Source of the DNA: Vampirovibrio sp041737375 | Lineage (GTDB): Bacteria > Cyanobacteriota > Vampirovibrionia > Vampirovibrionales > Vampirovibrionaceae | Direction of reading: 5' to 3' | Assembly: GCF_041737375.1 (NCBI RefSeq) | Contig: NZ_JBGSRV010000006.1 | Span: forward strand, 134,088 to 198,087 | DNA length: 64,000 nucleotides | In this document: positions 44,395-52,664 of the stretch, piece by piece | Layout: each line of letters starts with the position of its first letter | Numbering within the stretch: position 1 is the first letter of the stretch | Made by a program: the position numbers and the translations under genes | The notes under the pieces: model-generated | What the model was told of the DNA's origin: nothing | Seen by the model: the letters and a program-made list of their open reading frames with translations, nothing else | The model's database searches: none

Positions 44395-45741
44395 ATGAAA
44401 AAAAGCTGGCTAATTATAGGGTGTTTGGCACTGGCCTTATTGGCTGCCGTGTGGTGGCTGCGTGGGCAAGAAGCGCTGGTGCCTGCCATCCAGCTGCATC
44501 GAGAGGATGTAACTGCCACCCTGACGGTGACCGGTGAAGTGCGTGGGGATACCACCGTTAGTTTTAGCCCGCCCGTCACCGCTAAAATTACCCGAATTTT
44601 AGTGGATGAGGGTGATCGGGTGCAAAAAGGGCAGTTGCTGGCCCAGTTGGAAAATCGGGAAACCAGAGCCAAAGCGCAACAGGCTCAGGCCCAGGTGAAA
44701 CAGGCTAGGCAAGCGTATGCCAATGTGGCGCAAGGAACCCGTCCCGAACAGGTGTTATATCAGGAGCAACGATACGCCGAATCTACCCAAAGGGTTGAGC
44801 AGGCAGCCGCTGCGTTGGCAGTGGCAAAGGCGCAAGCCGTGGATGCGGGCAAGAATGCCCAGCGCTTTCAGCAGCTGTTCAAGCAGGAGTTGGTGAGTAC
44901 TCAGGAGTATGAGGCGGCTCAACTGCAGCGGACCGTCAGTCAAAAAACGGTGGAGCAGCGTCAGGCGGATGTGGTTGCTGTTAAGCGGCAACAATCACAA
45001 GTAGCCGCCCAATTGCAGGAAGCACGCAATGGCCCCACCCGTCCCCAGTTGGGCGAAGCCCGAGAAGGGGTAACTGTGGCTCAAGACAACGCCAATGCCG
45101 TTTTGGCCCAGTTAAACGATTATAAAATGGTCAGCTCGATTTCAGGGGTGGTTTTGGAGCGTTTTAAAGATCCCGGCGATTTGGGGCGGCCAGGGGACGC
45201 CATTTTAAAAATCGTCAATCCAGAAACCCTGGAAGTGGTTTGCTCCGTTGAGGAAAAAGATTTGGCCAAGGTGCGGGTTGGGGATTTAGCCTATGTGGTT
45301 CTGGATGCTTTGCCGGATGTCGGTCTACAGGGCAAAGTCCGCAGGGTGGGCAGTCAGGTAAACCCGGATAATGGTACGGTGGAAGCTCGGGTGATTTTGT
45401 TGCCCTCGGCGTGGAGCAAGCTTAAAACGGTCGGGTTTTTACCGGGCATGACCGCTGATGTGAACGTGATTACGGGTCACTTGAAGCAAGCACTGGTTAT
45501 TCCTGCTGCTGCCGTTAAAAATGAGAATGGGCGCTGGTTTGTTTATTTGTTACGGGAAAAGCGCTTTGTGAAACAGTTTGTGCAGGGGGAGCGCATTTCC
45601 ATTGAGAATTTTCGGGTGGCGCAGGGCTTGAAGGAAGGGGATTGGATCGCTGCTTTGGCCAATGAAAAATTGCTGGAAAAGCGGAACGTCAAGCCCGTCA
45701 AAGCCACCGAGCAATCCGCTGCCCCTCCGGTGAGTCGATAG
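44395..45741 (+). CDS. ABC exporter membrane fusion protein (HlyD/DevB-like)
   Basis: A 448-residue periplasmic adaptor anchored by an N-terminal helix (SWLIIGCLALALLAAVWWL). A biotinyl-lipoyl-like barrel (KITRILVDEGDRVQKGQLLAQLEN) is split by a long coiled-coil hairpin of Gln/Ala-rich helices (about 85-230), followed by beta-barrel and membrane-proximal domains. It forms a tripartite pump with the next two genes and an outer-membrane TolC-type protein not seen here. It resembles cyanobacterial DevB and MacA. Confidence 0.9.
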   Translation: MKKSWLIIGCLALALLAAVWWLRGQEALVPAIQLHREDVTATLTVTGEVRGDTTVSFSPPVTAKITRILVDEGDRVQKGQLLAQLENRETRAKAQQAQAQVKQARQAYANVAQGTRPEQVLYQEQRYAESTQRVEQAAAALAVAKAQAVDAGKNAQRFQQLFKQELVSTQEYEAAQLQRTVSQKTVEQRQADVVAVKRQQSQVAAQLQEARNGPTRPQLGEAREGVTVAQDNANAVLAQLNDYKMVSSISGVVLERFKDPGDLGRPGDAILKIVNPETLEVVCSVEEKDLAKVRVGDLAYVVLDALPDVGLQGKVRRVGSQVNPDNGTVEARVILLPSAWSKLKTVGFLPGMTADVNVITGHLKQALVIPAAAVKNENGRWFVYLLREKRFVKQFVQGERISIENFRVAQGLKEGDWIAALANEKLLEKRNVKPVKATEQSAAPPVSR

Positions 45742-45756
45742 AACGAAAGGTTGTTC

Positions 45757-47031
45757 ATGGCTGGTCTGTTTACCCATCAATTGCCGGTGGAGTTGTATCT
45801 GGCCAAGCGGTATGTGTCCGCTAACCCGAAACAATCCCTGATTATTATGTTGGCCGTGGGTATTGGGGTGGCGTTAATTGTATTTATTCCTTCCATTAAC
45901 CTCAGTTTTTTTCAATATTTTCTGGATAAAACTGTGCAAAATTCGGCGCACATCAACCTGACCCGAGAGCTGGACACCATGCCTCGCAATCAGGTTTTGC
46001 TCAAGCAGGCGTTAAGCGCTCAGGGCGAAACGGGGCGCATTCTTTTTTCGGATCAAACCAGTACCCGCCGTCGCAATATCAACGCTTATAAACGGTTGTT
46101 ATCCGAGTTGGAAAAATTTCCGGGCATCCTTGCGGTGGCCCCCAGCGTACGGGATCAGGTTATTGTGGTAAAAGGCAGTCAAAATCAGGCGGCCACCCTG
46201 CAAGGCATTATGCCTGCCCTGGAAAATCAGGTCAATCAACTGGAAACCGATGTGGTAGAAGGCAATTTGATGGCCATGGGCCCTAACGATGTTTTTTTAG
46301 GCAGCGCTTTGGCCGAGGAATTGAATGCCGGGGTTGGCGATCGGGTGCAACTGATTACCCCTTACGGCAGCCGGAGTTACAAGGTGGCTGGCCTCATTAA
46401 ATCCGGGGTTTACCAGCAGGATTTAACCAAGGTTTTGCAACCGTTGGAATCGGCGCAAAATTTACTGGATTTGGATAATGAAATTACCAATGTCAGCATT
46501 AAAATCACCGACATTTATCAGGCAGAAAACATGGCCCGTCAGCTGGCTGATTTGTATCAGTTAAAAGCCCGCAGCTGGATGGAAGACAACAAGATTTTTC
46601 TGGATCAGATTAATAATTTTCGCATTATTATTGCGGTCATTAACTTTTTAATTGTGTTTGCCGCTGCCACCAGTATTACCAGTATTTTAATTATGGTGGT
46701 CGCTTCCAAATCCAGAGAAATCGGAATTTTAAAGGCAATGGGGGCCTCTCCGCAAGTGATTATGCGCTTATTTATCGCTCAAGGCATCGGGTTAAGCATT
46801 ATGGGCACCATGGCCGGTTTTGTGGGGGCTTATGGGTTGATTACTTTATATAACGTAAGTCCCTTGGCCAAAGGGGAAACCATTTTGGGCATTGAACGAC
46901 CACCCACCGTCATGAATTTGGAGTACGCCTTGCTGGCTCTGGTTTACGCTTTAATTAGCAGTGTGCTGGCCAGCTTGTTTCCGGCCTGGAGGGCTAGCCG
47001 TCTGGATCCTGTAGAAGCAATTAATCAATAG
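45757..47031 (+). CDS. ABC exporter permease, FtsX/MacB/DevC type
   Basis: A 424-residue permease with one N-terminal helix, a large periplasmic domain (about 60-290), and three C-terminal helices (FtsX domain: SREIGILKAMGASPQVIMRLFIAQG is the coupling motif). ATG at 45757 has AAAGG six bases upstream. It is intermediate in looks between LolC/E, DevC and MacB. It lies between the adaptor and ATPase genes with gaps of 15 and 6 bases. Confidence 0.9.
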   Translation: MAGLFTHQLPVELYLAKRYVSANPKQSLIIMLAVGIGVALIVFIPSINLSFFQYFLDKTVQNSAHINLTRELDTMPRNQVLLKQALSAQGETGRILFSDQTSTRRRNINAYKRLLSELEKFPGILAVAPSVRDQVIVVKGSQNQAATLQGIMPALENQVNQLETDVVEGNLMAMGPNDVFLGSALAEELNAGVGDRVQLITPYGSRSYKVAGLIKSGVYQQDLTKVLQPLESAQNLLDLDNEITNVSIKITDIYQAENMARQLADLYQLKARSWMEDNKIFLDQINNFRIIIAVINFLIVFAAATSITSILIMVVASKSREIGILKAMGASPQVIMRLFIAQGIGLSIMGTMAGFVGAYGLITLYNVSPLAKGETILGIERPPTVMNLEYALLALVYALISSVLASLFPAWRASRLDPVEAINQ

Positions 47032-47037
47032 GGCTTT

Positions 47038-47730
47038 ATGGCAGAACCTGTTTTATTGCGAATTGAAAAATTGAGTCGTGTTTACGGCGATGTTCAACCT
47101 GTTTATGCTTTAAAAGAGGTCAGTTTAACCATTCAGCAAGGCGAGTTTTTAAGCGTGGTGGGGCCCAGTGGATCTGGAAAAAGTACGTTTATGAACGTGA
47201 TTGGGTTACTGGATAAACCATCCAGCGGTTCTCTGAAATATCTGGATGAAGAGACGGCGGATTGGTCCGAGCAGCGCCGTTCCCGCTTTCGAAATCAGGA
47301 GATGGGCTTTATTTTTCAGGCCCATATGTTATTACCTGAGTTTACGGCTTTGGAAAACGTGATGATGCCTTTGCGGATTGGAAAAAATTTAAATGCGAAA
47401 AGCAAAGCCAAGGCTCAGGAATTGCTGATACGCATTGGCTTGGGGGACCGCATCCACCATCGTCCGGGGCAATTGTCGGGTGGGCAAAATCAGCGGGTGG
47501 CCATTGCCAGAGCCTTGGTAAACCGTCCTAAAATTGTGTTTGCCGATGAGCCAACCGGGGCGCTGGATTCACAAACCAGCTTGGCGGTGTATGAGTTGAT
47601 GCGTGAAATCCATCAGGATGAGCAAGTGACCTTTGTGATTGTGACCCATGAACAGGCCCTTTCCGGTAAAACCGATCGCGTGGTTCACTTGCTGGACGGC
47701 ACCATTCAGTCCGATGCGCTTCAGGTTTGA
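47038..47730 (+). CDS. ABC exporter ATPase, LolD/MacB/DevA type
   Basis: A 230-residue ATPase with Walker A GPSGSGKST near residue 43, signature LSGGQNQRVAIARAL near 145, Walker B IVFADEPTGALDSQ near 167, and the switch His in VIVTHEQ. It powers the exporter encoded just upstream. The substrate is unknown; DevABC relatives export glycolipids, MacAB exports peptides and macrolides. It is the last chromosomal-looking gene before the accessory region. Confidence 0.95.
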   Translation: MAEPVLLRIEKLSRVYGDVQPVYALKEVSLTIQQGEFLSVVGPSGSGKSTFMNVIGLLDKPSSGSLKYLDEETADWSEQRRSRFRNQEMGFIFQAHMLLPEFTALENVMMPLRIGKNLNAKSKAKAQELLIRIGLGDRIHHRPGQLSGGQNQRVAIARALVNRPKIVFADEPTGALDSQTSLAVYELMREIHQDEQVTFVIVTHEQALSGKTDRVVHLLDGTIQSDALQV

Positions 47731-47774
47731 TTATTCTAGAGTTTTTTTCGTAAAAATAAAAAATTTCATAACAG

Positions 47775-47800
47775 CAAAAAACCTCCGGCTTAAACGGAGG
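47775..47800 (-). terminator. Terminator, minus strand, of the broken tRNA-Pro
   Basis: Stem CCTCCG/CGGAGG (47782-47787 with 47795-47800), seven-base loop. On the minus strand TTTTTT follows. It lies just downstream of the tRNA-Pro remnant, so it is the original terminator of that tRNA gene. Confidence 0.85.
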
Positions 47801-47813
47801 CCTTCAAAAAAAG

Positions 47814-47858
47814 TGGTCGGGATGACAGGATTTGAACCTGCGACCCCTTCGTCCCGAA
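47814..47858 (-). pseudogene. 3' half of tRNA-Pro (anticodon CGG), island boundary
   Basis: On the minus strand the sequence runs from the anticodon loop (TTCGGGA, CGG at the anticodon) through stem CGAAG, variable loop, T-arm GCAGG TTCAAAT CCTGT, acceptor CATCCCG, discriminator A and encoded CCA. Left of it comes a normal terminator. The expected 5' partner of the anticodon stem (CTTCG) is missing, and no D-arm or 5' acceptor strand precedes it. This is what is left when an integrase crosses over in an anticodon loop: the element lies to the right (higher coordinates) and the restored full tRNA should lie beyond the far end. Confidence 0.82.
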
Positions 47859-47864
47859 GGATGA

Positions 47865-47898
47865 TCTTGAAAACCGACTTCCCGAAAGGGTTTCCAGG
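47865..47898 (+). pseudogene. Fragment resembling tRNA-Ser (anticodon TGA)
   Basis: On the plus strand CTTGAAA (anticodon loop with TGA) is followed by ACCGA, a long variable arm CCCGAAAGGG and CCAGG, matching the class II tRNA-Ser pattern from anticodon loop to the start of the T-arm. No T-loop, acceptor or 5' half is present. It lies seven bases from the tRNA-Pro remnant, in the opposite orientation. The similarity is by eye and could be partial coincidence. Confidence 0.45.
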
Positions 47899-48100
47899 AT
47901 CCTTGTGGACTTTTCAGAAATTTTACGTCGCAAAAAATCACTTTTACGCCCCAGATTTCTAAAAGTTGATCCTGATTCTTTATACCACATCAGCGTTTAG
48001 AGAATACTCTACATATACCTGTCGACACAAGCGCGACATAAAATTTCAGGTTTGAGCACTTTGGTAAAGCAGTTGTCTGTTCTTTTTTTCAATCGAGGGG

Positions 48101-48442
48101 TTAGAGTGTTAGCTGCACTTTTATGATTTGCTCAACTGTCGCAAGGTCTTTTCTGGAGAGCGTTCCAAGTTGGGTCTTTAGACGTTCTTTGGCTGCCGTA
48201 GTGAGTTGACTGGCGATGGCTTTGCTTTGAATGCCGTCAATGGTAACCAGGCACTCTGCCGGGTAGAGTTTAGTGATTTTGCTGCTTAAGGGGATTACTT
48301 GGACTCGGTTTAGATATCGATTGGATTCGTCATTGCTGATGATGACCGCTGGTCGAGTTTTTTGAATCTCTCCGCCCAGTGAAGGGTCAAAGGCTATCCA
48401 CCATACTTCGCCCCGTTTAGGATGGTTCACGGACGTCCCCAA
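48101..48442 (-). CDS. MazF/PemK-type endoribonuclease toxin
   Basis: A 113-residue toxin. The PemK/MazF fold is clear from RGEVWWIAFDPSLGGEIQKTRPAVIISND near the N-terminus, VQVIPLSSKIT, and SKAIASQLTTAAKERL. The Arg in KTRPAVI and the Ser/Thr after SQL are the usual active-site positions. It cleaves mRNA in known relatives. Its start overlaps the end of the antitoxin gene by 26 bases, the normal antitoxin-first order on the minus strand. Confidence 0.93.
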   Translation of the reverse strand: MGTSVNHPKRGEVWWIAFDPSLGGEIQKTRPAVIISNDESNRYLNRVQVIPLSSKITKLYPAECLVTIDGIQSKAIASQLTTAAKERLKTQLGTLSRKDLATVEQIIKVQLTL

Positions 48443-48644
48443 TCAAGCTGTTAGACCATTCTAGGGCTTCTTTTTCTTGAGCTTCATCTTCCGAGGCCAT
48501 CCGGTAACCTTCGGCAAGACCGCTGCGCACAACATGTGGCCGCGCTAAATCTTCCAGGAATTGACTGATATTGCCAGGCCCTACAACCGCCTGCAGACCT
48601 TCATAGACATCTTCGGTAACCGTGATGGTCAACTTACGTTTCAT
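48417..48644 (-). CDS. Antitoxin of the MazF-like pair
   Basis: A 75-residue protein with a ribbon-helix-helix-like start (MKRKLTITVTEDVYEGLQAVVGPGNISQFLEDLARPHV) and an acidic C-terminal tail (ASEDEAQEKEALEWSNSL) likely to wrap the toxin. GGAG precedes the ATG. A 12-base-spaced pair of ACACGT hexamers (48660-48665, 48672-48677) sits just upstream and may be the autoregulatory operator. Confidence 0.88.
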   Translation of the reverse strand: MKRKLTITVTEDVYEGLQAVVGPGNISQFLEDLARPHVVRSGLAEGYRMASEDEAQEKEALEWSNSLIGDVREPS

Positions 48645-48659
48645 GAGGGCTACTCCTTT

Positions 48660-48677
48660 ACACGTATGATAACACGT
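48660..48677 (-). promoter_or_regulatory. Repeat upstream of the MazF-type antitoxin
   Basis: Two direct ACACGT hexamers start 12 bases apart; the second lies in the palindrome ACACGTGT. They sit 16-33 bases before the antitoxin start, overlapping the expected promoter. Confidence 0.4.
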
Positions 48678-48909
48678 GTGATTGAAATTTCAAGCCATGA
48701 GCACAAGCCATCTGCAACATGACCAAGGGACAACCCTTGTGGCCGTTAAGGTAACAACCGAGCGCCGCAATTCGTGGCAGGGGTTATGGCCACCGATGCC
48801 AGCGACCCTGGTTTTTTCAAACGCCATCCGAAAGTCAAAGCAATTCAGGGCTTCTCCAAAAAACAAGTCTTTTTTAAAGAGCCCAATAGTTTGTTTATTA
48901 AAGTTTAAA

Positions 48910-48954
48910 TAGTGGGCCATCGCCGACTTGAACACCGGGCCTCATCCTTACCAG
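48910..48954 (-). pseudogene. 3' half of a tRNA-Thr (anticodon GGT), degenerate
   Basis: On the minus strand CTGGTAA (anticodon loop, GGT) is followed by stem GGATG, AGGC, a T-arm with loop TTCAAGT and a four-of-five paired stem, then GATGGCCCA and CTA instead of CCA. No matching 5' anticodon stem (CATCC) or D-arm precedes it. Like the tRNA-Pro remnant it begins at the anticodon loop. The T-stem mismatch and altered CCA show decay. Confidence 0.5.
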
Positions 48955-49587
48955 GCCTGAGATGCACATTTTTAGACGGTTTTCAGCTATTTTTACTTAT
49001 TTTAGGTCCTTTTTGAGGGGCGATCAAGGACTTAGACGAACTGGCCAAGTCTCAAAAGTATATCAATCCCTGGGTTTTAGCCCCTATCCTGCATTTGGAT
49101 GAGGGCAAAAGCGGACGTATACGGGTCTATCTGGATCTGGGCTGTTTGAAAGCGTTCTAATCAGTTCTTATCGGGGTTAAACGGTTCTATCCTGCCTGAA
49201 TTTGGACACAGGAACTTCCCCTTATAGCCTTATTCCACACTATCAGGCTCTTTAAGCCTGATTCTTGAAGCAGGCTTTGTGAAAGACTGTCGCAGAGCGG
49301 GTTTTAAAAATCGCTAGATTGCTTGCTATTGAAGTGTTTTGGCGAATGTTACAAAACTTCATCGCTCTAGCCCATGTGCCCCAAGGGATAACAAGATCAT
49401 AAATATCATTATCTATGGTTTTAAAAACAGGTATTTAATACTGGCACTAGGTCATCCATATCCATTGCTTCGAGCTCGCCGGAAGGCTCAATACGGATGA
49501 TGACTTTGCCTAGGTTTAGGCGCTTGTTCGCACGCCTGCCAAGGCGTCACTTCACGCTGAAAAGTTTTTGAAAGGAATCCCTTCATC
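48955..49587. other. Intergenic region with gene remnant and hairpin
   Basis: No intact gene. A 47-codon open stretch at 49017-49160 reads like the tail of a protein (PILHLDEGKSGRIRVYLDLG) but has no start, and I cannot name it. A perfect eight-base hairpin ATCAGGCT/AGCCTGAT (49242-49262) follows. The last 30 bases hold GAAAGGA, the probable ribosome-binding site of the gene at 49588. Confidence 0.4.
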
Positions 49588-51270
49588 ATGACTCTCGTCC
49601 CATCCCATCACAAGGTTCGCTGCAAGACCGACCAGCATGGTTGGCCCTCTGGTTGTGAGGTTATTGAAGAACCTCCACTATTGCCCACACTGGTGGAAAC
49701 TATCGGCAAAATACTTGATCCGGACTTTGAATTGCCGCCAGATACTCGGAAGCGGCTTGAAGAAGGGCCGGTCATGTACGCAGGAGCATCCCAGCTCAAT
49801 GCGAACCCACAGCCCACCGTTATCCATGGCCGGGTCTATGAACAAGGAAGCCCTTCCCCACCCGTAATCCGTGGCCGCGTTGAAAAAGGCGGCGGGCGCG
49901 ATGGTGGTGGTGGCGGGGTTGGCGATGTCCTAGGTGGCATTGCGGATATTATTCTGACTGGGATTCAGGTTGCCGCCCCTATCTTTCTAGCGTATCTCCA
50001 AGCCAAGAACTCTGGAGGCGGTGGAACAACGGTTGTCTATGAGAATAACGATCTTTCCTCATACCAGAGTCAGCCTCGGCAAATCATAGAAGCACCTCAA
50101 GTCCAGCCAAGCCGGGTTCAGTACATGCCCAGCCAAAGCAATCCCAACTTGAGCCGTGATGCCCTAAACCGGATAAAGCGACCTGAATTTCAGGCCGGAA
50201 CTCCGCTTGGACAGCTCATGGATCAGGGACACCGTGTTGTACAAGGCATTGTTAATGCGGGTGAGCAGTTCAAAAGGCAGTTTGACAACTCTATAAGCCG
50301 TCCTGAAAAGCCCTATGATACCTATGAGCCGCCAGCACCCGGCATTTCAATGGCGGAAATCCTGAATCCCACCAACCAGGCTGGCAGGCCCTTTATCCAA
50401 GAGGATCAGGCTTGGATACAGCACAATCTCTCAAAAGCCCAAAAACCTCTGACCTGGCAGGACCGATTGATGGCTGAGCAGGCTCAGCGTCAAGCCATCC
50501 AGCAGCAGACCCTTGATGCCCAGCGTCAGTTAGCGCAAGCGCAACAAGAATTGGCCCAAGCTCAGCTTAATAAGCTGAGAAGGGAAATCTTCGAGAGGGG
50601 CGAAAAAGCTACCGGTCGCAAGTCCCACCTGTCTCCCAAACGTGTCAGTTTCAATGATGAGGGGGATCTGACCGACAAGCTCTGGGATCACTTCTATCAG
50701 GGCCAAGGTCAGCCAGTGGAGGTTGACCTTCGGAAGGTAAATCTTACTGAAGATCTTAATATGCCCCGCCTGCTCCGTGGCTTCAATTCGAGTGCAGTCA
50801 CTCTCATGCGCTTCCCCAACCCAAGCAAAAAAGCCCTCCAAGACCATTTTAAAGCCAAAAACCCGACTATTGGTGCCAATCCAAAGGTTACGCATGTCAT
50901 TCTCGGCGAGCCCTTTATTGATGTGGCTTTAGACATTACACGGGAAGATGATCCCGAACAGTGGGCTGCATTTGGACGGTTAGCCGTTGATGTAAACGAT
51001 GTGCACATCCTCGTTGATCACACGAAGAAAATCGTCACGGTTGAAGCGGATTTAGGGCCTTCCAGTGCTACCCGCAAGATCCAGCCGGACCTGATTGAAG
51101 ATTTTGACTTTAACCCGGATCCCGGTCGAGACATTGTGGGAGAACTTGGCACCCGTGCAGTTCACCATTTTGCACCTCCCGGCAGCACCAGTTATCAGAT
51201 TCGCCGGGTTCCTGGAACCGTCTCACACTTTAAGCTGGAATATTCCTTTAAAGAATTTTTCGGCTACTAA
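49588..51270 (+). CDS. Large unknown island protein, Gly-rich and Gln-rich segments
   Basis: A 560-residue protein I cannot assign. In order: an N-terminal segment with three Cys/His (about 8-30); two copies of a P-V-I-x-G-R-V motif (PTVIHGRV and PPVIRGRV, about 75-100); a Gly-run (GGGRDGGGGGVGD) before a single hydrophobic helix (about 117-140); a Pro/Gln-rich linker; a Gln/Ala-rich coiled coil (about 285-335, QAQRQAIQQQTLDAQRQLAQ); and a mixed alpha/beta C-terminal domain (about 360-560). GAAAGGA lies before the ATG. It ends tail-to-tail, with a four-base overlap, with the next gene. A surface or secreted role is possible. Confidence 0.7.
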   Translation: MTLVPSHHKVRCKTDQHGWPSGCEVIEEPPLLPTLVETIGKILDPDFELPPDTRKRLEEGPVMYAGASQLNANPQPTVIHGRVYEQGSPSPPVIRGRVEKGGGRDGGGGGVGDVLGGIADIILTGIQVAAPIFLAYLQAKNSGGGGTTVVYENNDLSSYQSQPRQIIEAPQVQPSRVQYMPSQSNPNLSRDALNRIKRPEFQAGTPLGQLMDQGHRVVQGIVNAGEQFKRQFDNSISRPEKPYDTYEPPAPGISMAEILNPTNQAGRPFIQEDQAWIQHNLSKAQKPLTWQDRLMAEQAQRQAIQQQTLDAQRQLAQAQQELAQAQLNKLRREIFERGEKATGRKSHLSPKRVSFNDEGDLTDKLWDHFYQGQGQPVEVDLRKVNLTEDLNMPRLLRGFNSSAVTLMRFPNPSKKALQDHFKAKNPTIGANPKVTHVILGEPFIDVALDITREDDPEQWAAFGRLAVDVNDVHILVDHTKKIVTVEADLGPSSATRKIQPDLIEDFDFNPDPGRDIVGELGTRAVHHFAPPGSTSYQIRRVPGTVSHFKLEYSFKEFFGY

Positions 51271-51998
51271 GCCTCACCCATGCGCCAGGTTTCCCAAGGG
51301 GTATTCCGCTCGCCGGAACTCCTTGGGGTGGGTTCCTTTTCAAGATGCTGAAATGGGGATACCTTGTCTGTCCGTATGTTTATCCCTTCCTCACCATTGT
51401 CCGAAATCTCGCTTTCCGACAGTACGACGGCTGTGTAGGAGAAATAATGCTCTGGGTGCTTGTAACCAATCCTGTATGATCCGCTGCCAGTCGACGCATC
51501 AAAGCTCTTTCTCACAAAGGGTCCCTTGAAATCCTCGACTTTCAGCCCATTTGCACTGGCATATTGGGCTAGGTTTTTCTGTGCGGCAGTCAGTGCGAGC
51601 TTGTCTTGCGCTGTGACTGAAGAAGCATAGGTGTCAAAGAGCTCAGACTCATGTTCAAGCCACTGAAACGAGCTGGGAATCTCTTTTTTCACATTGGATT
51701 TTAAGACACCACCCTGATCTCCGTCCCAATGGCTGTAAAAGTAATACTCAGGATGCTTGTACCAGACATTGTATTCCTGGGGATCTGTGTTCAACACCGG
51801 GGAAAAGAAAGGCCCCTCAAACTCCCAAATTGGGATGTTCTTTTGGCGCGAGAACTCCCATAAATCCTGACGTGCTCTGGTATCCGCAAGCTGCAGGCTG
51901 GAAGTAGGCGCATTTTGAGAGTGGGTTGTGCTGAGACCCCACTGAACAAGTATGGCTAGAGCTAAGGCAACAACAAAGCCAAAAAAGAACTGTTTCAT
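51267..51998 (-). CDS. Membrane-anchored protein with an internal domain duplication
   Basis: A 243-residue protein with an N-terminal signal anchor (FFFGFVVALALAILVQWGLS). The outer part consists of two copies of a unit of about 75 residues: the first has IWEFEGPFFSP...YNVWYKHPEYYFYSHWDG...FQWLEHE, the second VEDFKGPFVRK...YRIGYKHPEHYFSYTAVV...FQHLEKE. Shared positions are F-x-GPF, YKHPE-x-YF and FQxLE. I do not recognise the unit. The gene converges on the 560-residue protein gene. Confidence 0.7.
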   Translation of the reverse strand: MKQFFFGFVVALALAILVQWGLSTTHSQNAPTSSLQLADTRARQDLWEFSRQKNIPIWEFEGPFFSPVLNTDPQEYNVWYKHPEYYFYSHWDGDQGGVLKSNVKKEIPSSFQWLEHESELFDTYASSVTAQDKLALTAAQKNLAQYASANGLKVEDFKGPFVRKSFDASTGSGSYRIGYKHPEHYFSYTAVVLSESEISDNGEEGINIRTDKVSPFQHLEKEPTPRSSGERNTPWETWRMGEA

Positions 51999-52083
51999 CC
52001 GATGGGGCTCCCCGCCTGTTTTACTCGCATTATTAAGTATATCGCACTGCCTGAGTACGGTATAAATGTTCGATTTTTGTTTG

Positions 52084-52278
52084 CTATTGATTGACGGTTG
52101 CTTCGGTTTGTCTCGCTGCTTCTTCTGCTTTTTGCCTTAAATCAATCTCATTGAGCAGCTTAAAGAACTCACAGAGGCGGTTCATGGCCTCATTGGCCTC
52201 GTAATTACTAATGGTTTAACCTCTTTCGGCATACATGGTCTTCATATTGTCGATAAGCTCTTGTGGAAATTGGGTCAT
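52084..52278 (-). pseudogene. Small conserved-looking gene with one internal stop
   Basis: From ATG at 52278 the frame reads MTQFPQELIDNMKTMYAERG, then TAA (52216-52218), then continues in frame for 44 codons (TISNYEANEAMNRLCEFFKLL...) to TAG at 52084. The helical continuation with the same composition suggests one protein of 64 residues broken by a nonsense change. GGAG-like CCTCCA complement lies upstream. No family is known to me. Confidence 0.5.
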
Positions 52279-52344
52279 AGATTCTACCTTTCTGCCTGGA
52301 GGGCCGGTTAGAGCCCTCCTTGTTAACGAAAGGAGAATATCATC

Positions 52345-52554
52345 ATGACAACAGAGCAACAAACCCGCCTCATCCCGGTCACCAAGTGGCCGGAATACCA
52401 TGCCTGGCCTCCGTTGGGTGGTCTACGGCACCTCATCTTCTTTGAGAAGACCAATGGCTTTCATCATTGCGTCCGCCGGGTCGGTCGGCGCGTTCTCATA
52501 GATGAGCATGCCTTTTTCAAATGGATTGAGGAGAACAACCCTCCTGCCAAGTAG
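52345..52554 (+). CDS. AlpA/excisionase-like small DNA-binding protein
   Basis: A 69-residue protein with a strong site AAAGGAG before the ATG. WPPLGGLRHLIFFEKTNGFHHCVRRVGRRVLIDEHAFFKWIEE has the winged-helix pattern of MerR-like excisionases: a helix, a Gly, and a RRVLIDEHAFxxWI beta-wing segment. Such proteins often steer integrase toward excision or control island genes. It is divergent from the broken gene at 52084. Confidence 0.65.
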   Translation: MTTEQQTRLIPVTKWPEYHAWPPLGGLRHLIFFEKTNGFHHCVRRVGRRVLIDEHAFFKWIEENNPPAK

Positions 52555-52664
52555 CCTGTAAAGCTAGTGACTGAGACCCGCGATCGGTACCATTCAAAAT
52601 TAGAGTTTCAGGATGGTTGGCTTTGACCCCAGAAGCGTACCAGTTCAAGTGAGAAACTCGGGAA

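Noticed and set aside
47648..47962. Plus-strand frame of 104 residues containing GMTGFEPATPSS
   Set aside because: This peptide is the translation of the tRNA-Pro 3' half in the wrong strand, a known artefact; the DNA is a tRNA remnant and a terminator.
48682..48912. Small plus-strand gene of 76 codons after the MazF locus
   Set aside because: No ribosome-binding site, odd composition, and it runs up to the tRNA-Thr remnant; no support as a gene.
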